Assembly (NCBI GenBank): GCA_021778575.1
Contig: JAJYCH010000373.1
Location: 1-5,531 of the forward strand
Reading direction: 5' to 3'
DNA length: 5,531 nucleotides
From: Planctomycetota bacterium
GTDB taxonomy: Bacteria; Planctomycetota; Planctomycetia; Isosphaerales; Isosphaeraceae
The notes beneath the pieces were generated by a model. That model was not told the origin of the DNA, searched no databases, and saw nothing but the letters and a program-made list of their open reading frames with translations. Positions within the stretch are counted from its first letter, which is position 1; every line of letters starts with the position of its first letter. Positions 1 to 4,314 of the stretch are shown in pieces. A program made the position numbers and the translations under genes.

Positions 1-1
1 G

Positions 2-346
2 TGGTGTCTGCCCAACGCCCAGGAAATGCCCTGGCTCGATTATCTGGACCGGACCTATCGGACCAAGGGGCTCCGGGTCGTCGGTGTGAACCTCGACGCG
101 GCCCAGCATTCGAGCAAGGGAGCCGATACCTCGCTTCCGGCGGTCAAGCGCTATCTGCTCGATTACAACGTCACCTGGCCGACCTTGATGAATGGGACCG
201 GCGCGCTCGATCATGCCGCCGCGTTCAACGTCACCGAGATTCCGGCCAACGTCCTGATCGGTCGTGATGGCAAGGTCAGCCATATCGACCTGACCGGCCG
301 GAAGCTGGAGAAAGCCATCACCCGGTCGATCGCCGGGACTCGCTAA
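2..346 (+). CDS. TlpA-like thioredoxin-fold protein, 3' part only, with C-L-P-N active site
   Basis: This is the C-terminal 114 residues of a thioredoxin-fold protein whose start lies left of the window; base 1 is the last base of the preceding codon. The first residues read W-C-L-P-N-A-Q-E-M-P, which align without gaps to the usual TlpA/redoxin motif W-C-G-P-C-x-x-E-M-P. A helix and a strand (GLRVVGVNLD) follow, then the cis-proline region EIPANVLIGRDGKV (Pro81 of the visible part) and a short C-terminal helix, all in the expected order. TlpA-type proteins are usually exported or membrane-anchored and reduce or exchange disulfides outside the cytoplasm. Here the nucleophilic Cys is present but the resolving Cys is Asn, so a normal dithiol cycle is not expected; no other Cys is visible. 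It may act as a monothiol protein, a peroxiredoxin-like enzyme or a non-redox binding domain. The fold is secure; the function is not. Confidence 0.85.
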   Translation, partial: WCLPNAQEMPWLDYLDRTYRTKGLRVVGVNLDAAQHSSKGADTSLPAVKRYLLDYNVTWPTLMNGTGALDHAAAFNVTEIPANVLIGRDGKVSHIDLTGRKLEKAITRSIAGTR

Positions 347-389
347 ACGTATCGGGATAATTTGCTGGAACCGACTCCTCCTTGCTCAC

Positions 390-393
390 GGAG
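390..393 (+). promoter_or_regulatory. Shine-Dalgarno GGAG for the 403 start
   Basis: GGAG lies 9 bases before the ATG at 403 and so favours that start over the TTG at 382 and the ATG at 412. It sits inside a small inverted repeat, TGCTC-ACG-GAGCA (383-395), so it could be partly paired in the mRNA. The stem is only 5 bp, so its effect is uncertain. Confidence 0.5.
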
Positions 394-402
394 CAGACCT
401 CG

Positions 403-1149
403 ATGAAGCGGATGAACCGGCGGATCGTGGCGATCCGGTTGGCCAGGCTTATGGTCCTGGCCATCGGGCTGGCGCCCTGGATATTCCCCGGCCGGGCCAC
501 CGCTCAGTACGGTGGTCTCGGCGGATTTGGTTTTGGATACGGGTTCGGATATAACCCGAATGCTTACGCGGACGTCAATTATTTAAATCAGCGATCGCTG
601 ATCAACGCCTCGGCCGCCGCGAATTCGCGGCCCCAGGCTCTGACGGCACCCCGGTTCCAGAGCCGCGACGATGGCTTCTTCGACAAGTATGATCTGGCGA
701 CCCGTGAATCGATGGTCGAGAGTGTCGCTCGCGACCCGGGCCGCGAGCGGGGGACATCAAGCGAGTCGGGTATCGCCCGACGGCCGACCACCACGACCAC
801 CGGCCGGAGCATCCCGCCACCACCGGCCGAGGTTCACCTGGCCGATTATTTCAGCAAGGACAATCATCTGGTCTGGCCCAGTTCAGCGCCGATCTCCGGC
901 GAGCTGGGCAAGAAGCAGGCCGTCGCCGATCTGGCGATCCTGGCGGTCCTGAACGAATACAATATGAAGGGGCTGGCCCAGCTTTCCACGGTCACCGACG
1001 CTCGCCAGAAGCTCGTTGATTACGGCCGACCGGCCCTGAAGTCGATCCAGCAAACCTCGACCCCGGCGCTGGCCGAATCGTTCCACGTCTTCCTGTTAGC
1101 GCTTTACAGTAATCTCGGCAACGCCGCCACGGTTCCCAAAGCCCGGTGA
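403..1149 (+). CDS. Exported protein of unknown function, Gly/Phe/Tyr-rich N-terminus and helical C-terminus
   Basis: I do not recognise a named family; it resembles secreted hypothetical proteins seen in planctomycetes. The 248-residue product has a basic n-region (MKRMNRR), a hydrophobic stretch at about 13-28 and a likely signal peptidase site ATA|Q after residue 34. The mature start is rich in Gly, Phe and Tyr (about 36-50), then Asn/Ala-rich to about 67. The middle, about 68-140, is polar with a Thr run and a Pro run and is probably disordered. The C-terminal 100 residues (from about 145, HLADYFSKDNHLVWP) look folded and helical, including AVADLAILAVLNEYN and a DARQKLVDYGRPAL segment. 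There is no Cys. The start at 403 is chosen for the GGAG 9 bases upstream and the intact signal peptide. The gene begins 56 bases after the thioredoxin-fold gene and ends 42 bases before the next, so co-transcription is plausible. A structural or envelope-associated role is inference only. Confidence 0.85.
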   Translation: MKRMNRRIVAIRLARLMVLAIGLAPWIFPGRATAQYGGLGGFGFGYGFGYNPNAYADVNYLNQRSLINASAAANSRPQALTAPRFQSRDDGFFDKYDLATRESMVESVARDPGRERGTSSESGIARRPTTTTTGRSIPPPPAEVHLADYFSKDNHLVWPSSAPISGELGKKQAVADLAILAVLNEYNMKGLAQLSTVTDARQKLVDYGRPALKSIQQTSTPALAESFHVFLLALYSNLGNAATVPKAR

Positions 1150-1178
1150 TCCCACCGTGCCCATTTCACCTCAAGACC

Positions 1179-1182
1179 AAGG
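1179..1182 (+). promoter_or_regulatory. Shine-Dalgarno AAGG for the 1192 start
   Basis: AAGG lies 9 bases before the ATG at 1192, the same core and spacing as before the gene at 2188. The match is short, but it agrees with the start that leaves a complete signal peptide. Nothing else stands out in the 42-base gap before this gene, and no promoter is evident. Confidence 0.4.
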
Positions 1183-1191
1183 CATCCGAGT

Positions 1192-2103
1192 ATGAAAGCG
1201 ACACCACTGATTCTCCTGGGACTGGTGCTGGCCGGCGTTCCCGTCGCCTCGGCGCAGACCCCGGCGGTTCCCCCGGCTTCGGCTGATGAAAAGCTGATCC
1301 GAGGCGTGGCCGAAGCCTTTAGCCAGGCGTTCGCCAAGGGGGACGCGAAAGCCGTCGCCGCCCTCTTCACCGCGACCGGAGAGGCGATCGACATTGATGG
1401 CGCGGCGATCCGGGGCCGGGCCGCGCTCGAAGCTCACTACACCGAGCGGTTCCAGACCAATCCCGGCGAGAAGATCAAGACCGAGATCGAACTGGTCGAT
1501 TTCCTGGCCCCCGAACTCGCTCGACAGGACGGCCGCTCGACCATTGTCGCGGCCGACGGCACCCAGGCCATCGCCTCGAAATACACCGCGACGCTGGTGA
1601 AGACCCAGGGAACCTGGTTGATCGCCAGCATCCGCGAGCTGGAAGATCCGGCGATCACCCCGCACGACCGGCTCAAAGAGCTCGATTGGCTGGTCGGCGA
1701 CTGGATCGAGGAGACCAGCGACGCCGTCATCAATACCTCGATCCAGTGGACCGAGGACAAGAACTTCCTGATCCGAAGCTATGACATCCGGGTCGCCGGG
1801 AAGTCGCACTTGAAGGGAACTCAGCGGATTGGTTGGGACCCGTTGACCCGGCAGATCAAGTCCTGGGTCTTCGACTCGCGAGGTGGACACGGCGAAGGCT
1901 ACTGGTCGAGAAACGGTGACCAGTGGGTGATCAAGTCGCGCGGGGTCCATACCGATGGGACCACGACCTCGGCCACCCAGACCTTGAGCTGGTTGAACAA
2001 GGACCAGTTGCTCTGGAAGTCGACCGACCGGACCCTGGGGGGCGAGACTCGCGACGACATCCAGGAATTCATGATGGTTCGTAAGCCGCCCGAGCCCAAA
2101 TAA
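1192..2103 (+). CDS. Exported SnoaL-like (SgcJ/EcaC-type) protein with C-terminal barrel-like domain
   Basis: The 303-residue product starts with a clear signal peptide (hydrophobic core about 5-18, cleavage ASA|Q after residue 21). Residues about 32-152 form a SnoaL-like/DUF4440-type cone fold: the helix AFSQAFAKGDAKAVAALF, then a strand with AIDIDG, the IRGRAALEAHY turn-helix and a closing strand GTWLIASIREL. Members of this superfamily include isomerases, hydrolases and ligand-binding proteins; the 'SgcJ/EcaC oxidoreductase' label comes from homology and does not establish a reaction. A second beta-rich domain follows from about 164 and opens with LDWLVGDW, the type of motif that begins lipocalin-like/DUF1579-type barrels. 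It continues with many W/G/strand alternations (RIGWDPLTRQIKSWVFDS, GYWSRNGDQWVIKSRG) to residue 300. Such two-domain proteins are common in planctomycetes. A role in binding or modifying a small hydrophobic ligand in the periplasm is inference. There are no Cys residues and no catalytic set I can name. Confidence 0.88.
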   Translation: MKATPLILLGLVLAGVPVASAQTPAVPPASADEKLIRGVAEAFSQAFAKGDAKAVAALFTATGEAIDIDGAAIRGRAALEAHYTERFQTNPGEKIKTEIELVDFLAPELARQDGRSTIVAADGTQAIASKYTATLVKTQGTWLIASIRELEDPAITPHDRLKELDWLVGDWIEETSDAVINTSIQWTEDKNFLIRSYDIRVAGKSHLKGTQRIGWDPLTRQIKSWVFDSRGGHGEGYWSRNGDQWVIKSRGVHTDGTTTSATQTLSWLNKDQLLWKSTDRTLGGETRDDIQEFMMVRKPPEPK

Positions 2104-2117
2104 TCGGTCCTCGTCCT

Positions 2118-2135
2118 CTCGATGGATCGGTTTTT
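2118..2135 (+). terminator. Weak stem-loop followed by five T
   Basis: Fifteen bases after the stop at 2103, TCGA-TGGA-TCGG can fold into a 4-bp stem (one T:G pair) and is directly followed by TTTTT (2131-2135). The stem is too short for a convincing intrinsic terminator; it might attenuate slightly or do nothing. The 12-base word CTCGATGGATCG in it recurs inside the strong hairpin after the next gene. Confidence 0.2.
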
Positions 2136-2174
2136 GCTCATCGACTCTCCGTTGCCCAACCACCATTTTGCATC

Positions 2175-2178
2175 AAGG
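2175..2178 (+). promoter_or_regulatory. Shine-Dalgarno AAGG deciding the 2188 start
   Basis: AAGG lies 9 bases before the ATG at 2188. The frame is open further upstream to an ATG at 2122, but that start would put 22 extra residues before the signal peptide and lies in the stem-loop region after the previous gene. The 2188 start gives a normal signal peptide. Confidence 0.5.
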
Positions 2179-2187
2179 CTGACCATC

Positions 2188-4077
2188 ATGACCAAACGAC
2201 CCAAGCAACTGGCGCTGGCGACGATTCTGGCCGTCCTGGCCCTCAACAACCTGGCGTTGGCCCAACGTGGCGGACGAGGCGGCGGCGGTGGCGGTCGCCC
2301 GGGCGGGGGTGGTCACCCGGGCGGGATGGTCAGCCGAGGTGGCGGTGGCGGTGGCTTCAGCCGACCCGCTCCCCAGAACTTCAGCCGACCCGCCGCCCAG
2401 AACTTCAACCGACCCGGCGGCGAGAACTTCAACCGACCGAATAACATCAGCCAGAACTTCAACCGACCCGGTGGCGAGAACTTCAACCGACCAAACAATA
2501 TCAATCAGAACTTCAACCGGCCCGGCGGCGAGAACTTCAACCGACCGAATAACATCAGCCAGAACTTCAACCGACCAAACAATATCAATCAGAACTTCAA
2601 CCGGCCGACGAACATCAATCAGAATAATTTCAACCGGACGAACGTCAACCAGAATAACATCAATAATATCAACAACCGACAAAATGTCGTCAACAACGTC
2701 AACGTCAACCGTGTCAATAACCTGAACCAGGGTCGTTATGACGGCTATGGCGTCGGTCACGGGAATTACGGCAACGTCAACCGTAACTGGGGTTCCGGCG
2801 GATACGGTAGCGGCTACCACGCGAATACGTACTACGGCTATCACTCCAACTGGGTCAACGGGTCATTCGGCGGCAACTATCATCCCTACTATGGCGGTTA
2901 TCGCTACGGTGGGTACGGCTACGGGCTTGGTGGGTATGGCTATGGCGGCTACGGCGGCTATGGCGGTTATGGTTACCCGGGCTACGGTTACGGGATCGGC
3001 AACTCGGCTCTGGGGATCGGCGCGGGGATCGGGATCGCCGCCTGGGGGATCGGTTCACTGTTTAACAACTGGGGTTACTCGTCCTACAGCAACCCCTATT
3101 ACAACTCGTACTACGCCCAGCAGCCCACGACTTTCGTCGCCCAGAGCAGCGGATACAATTATGCGACTCCGTTGAATCTGGCCGCCAGCCCGCCCGACGA
3201 CCAGGTTCTCCAGACCGCGGGAACCGATTTCGACACCGCTCGATCGGCCTTCCGCGCCGGCGACTACAACCAGGCTCTCGCGCTGGCCGACAAGGCGCTG
3301 ACCCAGACGCCCAACGACCCGATGCTCCACGAATTCCGGGCGACCACCCTCTTCGCCCTCCAGCGATACGACGAGGCGGCCGTCCCCATGTACACGGTTC
3401 TTTCCGCCGGTCCGGGTTGGGATTGGACGACTCTCGTCGGGCTCTATCCCGACGTCGAAACCTACACCGTTCAACTTCGGGCACTCGAATCGTTCTGCAA
3501 CATGAATCCTCGGGCGGCGTCGGCCCGGTTCGTTCTCGGCTCGCTTTATCTGACCCAGGGGAGCACGGCCGCCGCCGCGAATCGCTTCCGCGAGGTCGTC
3601 GCGATCCAGCCGCAGGACAAGCTCTCCGCCCAGCTCCTGGCGGCGATCACGGCCGACTCGTCACAGCCGGCCCAGGGGCAGCCCCCCGCCATCGCCGCCA
3701 ATGACACGCCCCCCGCCAACCCCACGCCCGTCGCGGGAGCGGCTCCGGCCGAGGCCGAAAAGCTTCCCCCGTTGCCCAGCGGACCGGTTCCGGCCAACCT
3801 GGTCGGGACCTGGACGTCCAGCCCGGCCAAGGACGTGACCATCACCCTGACCGTCGGGTCCGACAAGACGTTCAACTGGAAGGTCGTCGAGAAAGGTCAG
3901 GCCCGCGAGTTCAAGGGGGAACCCGGTTACGACGCCGAGAAGAACGTCCTCGCACTCGTCCCGCCCGACATGCCGCCGATGGTCGGCGAGGTCACCATGA
4001 AAGACGCCGGCCACTTCCATTTCAAGGCCGTCGGTTCCCCGGCGGAAGATCCCGGTCTCGATTTCAGCAAGTCGTGA
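2188..4077 (+). CDS. Exported low-complexity/TPR mosaic protein with C-terminal barrel-like domain
   Basis: The 629-residue product has a signal peptide (basic TKRPK, hydrophobic core about 8-19, cleavage ALA|Q after residue 25). In order it then shows: a Gly/Arg-rich head (26-56); NFNRP repeats (57-154); an Asn/Val-rich stretch (155-181); a Tyr/Gly-rich region (182-271) with many GGY units; a hydrophobic Gly/Ile segment (274-292); a Tyr/Ser/Asn-rich bridge; and TPR-like helices at about 347-398 (AFRAGDYNQALALADKAL; ATTLFALQRYDEAA) and 442-490 (ARFVLGSLYLTQGSTAAAA). A Pro/Ala linker (about 490-535) leads to a beta-rich domain opening with NLVGTW (537-625). TPRs mediate protein contacts; the low-complexity part may be a flexible or self-associating surface or envelope segment. 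No catalytic motif is visible, and the only Cys is in ESFCNM. It probably works as an extracytoplasmic scaffold, which is inference. Proteins of this layout occur in planctomycetes. Confidence 0.9.
   Translation: MTKRPKQLALATILAVLALNNLALAQRGGRGGGGGGRPGGGGHPGGMVSRGGGGGGFSRPAPQNFSRPAAQNFNRPGGENFNRPNNISQNFNRPGGENFNRPNNINQNFNRPGGENFNRPNNISQNFNRPNNINQNFNRPTNINQNNFNRTNVNQNNINNINNRQNVVNNVNVNRVNNLNQGRYDGYGVGHGNYGNVNRNWGSGGYGSGYHANTYYGYHSNWVNGSFGGNYHPYYGGYRYGGYGYGLGGYGYGGYGGYGGYGYPGYGYGIGNSALGIGAGIGIAAWGIGSLFNNWGYSSYSNPYYNSYYAQQPTTFVAQSSGYNYATPLNLAASPPDDQVLQTAGTDFDTARSAFRAGDYNQALALADKALTQTPNDPMLHEFRATTLFALQRYDEAAVPMYTVLSAGPGWDWTTLVGLYPDVETYTVQLRALESFCNMNPRAASARFVLGSLYLTQGSTAAAANRFREVVAIQPQDKLSAQLLAAITADSSQPAQGQPPAIAANDTPPANPTPVAGAAPAEAEKLPPLPSGPVPANLVGTWTSSPAKDVTITLTVGSDKTFNWKVVEKGQAREFKGEPGYDAEKNVLALVPPDMPPMVGEVTMKDAGHFHFKAVGSPAEDPGLDFSKS
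2266..2361 (+). repeat. GGN-rich tract encoding the Gly-rich head
   Basis: This stretch is a run of GGC/GGT/GGG codons broken by CGA/CGC and CCG, encoding poly-Gly blocks spaced by Arg, Pro and His just after the signal peptide. Mixed Gly codons show it is not a pure microsatellite. It is likely flexible in the protein and prone to slippage in the DNA. Confidence 0.75.
2398..2649 (+). repeat. In-frame tandem repeats encoding NFNRP units, three 54-base and three 30-base copies
   Basis: Three 54-base copies (2398-2451, 2452-2505, 2506-2559) each encode Q-NFNRPGGE-NFNRPNNI(S/N). They are followed by three 30-base copies (2560-2589, 2590-2619, 2620-2649) encoding Q-NFNRPNNIN and diverged forms. 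Two earlier units, NFSRPAPQ-like, precede them. The basic unit is NFNRP plus 3 or 5 residues, i.e. 24 or 30 bases. Copies 1 and 3 differ at one base only (CGA versus CGG). All lengths are multiples of 3, so copy-number change keeps the reading frame. The Asn codons make the region locally richer in A/T than its surroundings. Confidence 0.92.
2884..3000 (+). repeat. Tyr/Gly codon repeat (GGY/GYG units)
   Basis: The codons TAT/TAC and GGC/GGT alternate through most of this stretch, giving YGGY, GYGYG and consecutive GGY units, with a core of near-perfect 9-base (YGG) repeats around 2938-2970. Third positions vary, so the repeat has been kept at the protein level or is old. Tyr/Gly-rich stretches are typical of flexible, self-associating or adhesive segments of exported proteins; that role is inference. 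Confidence 0.75.
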
Positions 4078-4087
4078 CCATCCCGCC

Positions 4088-4102
4088 GAGCCGGCCCGGC
4101 TC
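4088..4102. terminator. Short GC hairpin just after the stop at 4077
   Basis: GAGCCG-GCC-CGGCTC forms a perfect 6-bp GC-rich stem with a 3-base loop, 10 bases after the stop codon. No T-run follows. Together with the longer hairpin downstream it may help end transcription or protect the mRNA 3' end. In GC-rich DNA such short dyads are common by chance. Confidence 0.3.
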
Positions 4103-4122
4103 TGAATCCCGCGAATCCCTGC

Positions 4123-4150
4123 CCGTTTCCTCGATGGATCGAGGAAACGG
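4123..4150. terminator. Perfect 12-bp hairpin, probable transcript end of the gene at 2188
   Basis: CCGTTTCCTCGA (4123-4134) and TCGAGGAAACGG (4139-4150) are exact reverse complements around the loop TGGA. It lies 45 bases after the stop and is the strongest simple hairpin I see between genes. There is no T-run on either side, so it is not a textbook intrinsic terminator; it may be a T-less terminator, a stabilising 3' hairpin, or a protein-binding dyad, since the outer arms are symmetric in DNA too. Confidence 0.5.
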
Positions 4151-4244
4151 CGGCTCGACGGCAGACCAGGCCACCGCGTCACGAACCGAATTCTTACCGG
4201 ACGATTGGTCCCGGAGGATGGTGGCGTCAGCGATCGGTCGCGGC

Positions 4245-4250
4245 TAGAAT
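4245..4250 (+). promoter_or_regulatory. Possible -10 box TAGAAT for the gene at 4315
   Basis: TAGAAT matches the TATAAT consensus at five of six positions and lies 64 bases before the chosen ATG. No good -35 hexamer is found 16-18 bases upstream (the sequence there is TGGCGT). It falls after the strong hairpin, where a new transcript would be expected to begin. The call rests on position and a single hexamer. Confidence 0.35.
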
Positions 4251-4267
4251 CACGGCCATCCCGTGAT
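4249..4267. promoter_or_regulatory. Inverted repeat ATCACGG-N5-CCGTGAT, operator-like
   Basis: Two perfect 7-base arms are separated by CCATC. The left arm overlaps the end of the TAGAAT box, and the centre (4258) is about where transcription would start. That placement suits a repressor operator better than an mRNA hairpin, because only the right arm would be transcribed in full. The protein that would bind is unknown. Confidence 0.35.
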
Positions 4268-4302
4268 AAATCCAGGCGGCTCGTATGTCGCGACCCTTGG
4301 TC

Positions 4303-4307
4303 AAGGA
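4303..4307 (+). promoter_or_regulatory. Shine-Dalgarno AAGGA favouring the 4315 start
   Basis: AAGGA lies 7 bases before the ATG at 4315, the best ribosome-binding match in the window. An in-frame ATG at 4285 would add ten residues (starting MSRPLVKERR) and has only a weak AGG ahead of it; in-frame stops at 4264-4269 limit anything longer. AAGG could pair with CCTT at 4295-4298 over a 4-base loop, a weak hairpin. Confidence 0.5.
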
Positions 4308-4314
4308 ACGACGC

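Larger units (their letters stand above)
4078..4314. other. 237-base intergenic region before the membrane-protein gene
   Basis: This is the longest non-coding stretch. It holds, in order, a short GC hairpin (4088-4102), a strong hairpin (4123-4150), about 90 bases in which I see nothing definite, a -10-like TAGAAT with an overlapping inverted repeat (4245-4267), and the Shine-Dalgarno of the last gene. I see no small ORF with convincing coding character and no tRNA-like fold. Confidence 0.6.

Noticed and set aside
1..267. Open frame starting with GTG at base 1
   Set aside because: It is out of frame with the thioredoxin-fold reading of 2-346 and gives an Arg-rich product with no recognisable domain.
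356..361. GATAAT as a -10 box for the gene at 403
   Set aside because: It matches five of six -10 positions, but no -35-like hexamer lies 16-18 bases upstream, and the 56-base gap suits read-through from the previous gene. Kept only as a weak possibility.
1171..2166. A 331-codon open frame on the - strand, longer than the + strand gene it overlaps
   Set aside because: It is an antisense shadow of a GC-rich gene. The + frame has a ribosome site, a signal peptide and recognisable SnoaL-like and LVGxW domains, while the - frame product shows no domain pattern.
2122..2187. Upstream ATG at 2122 as start of the mosaic protein
   Set aside because: It would add 22 residues ahead of a normal signal peptide and lies in the stem-loop after the previous gene. 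The ATG at 2188 has AAGG at the same 9-base spacing as its neighbour.
2398..2649. CRISPR-like array
   Set aside because: The units are directly tandem without unique spacers, are multiples of three and lie inside an open reading frame.
2173..2844. A 223-codon - strand frame encoding regular EVL/IDV repeats
   Set aside because: The periodicity is only the reverse complement of the NFNRP codon repeats; it has no ribosome site or signal of its own. The same holds for the + strand Thr/Ser/Arg-rich frame at 2267-2725.
4295..4306. CCTTGGTCAAGG palindrome-like element as a riboswitch or operator
   Set aside because: It gives only a 4-bp stem with a 4-base loop; it is noted as possible weak masking of the ribosome site but is not strong enough to call.
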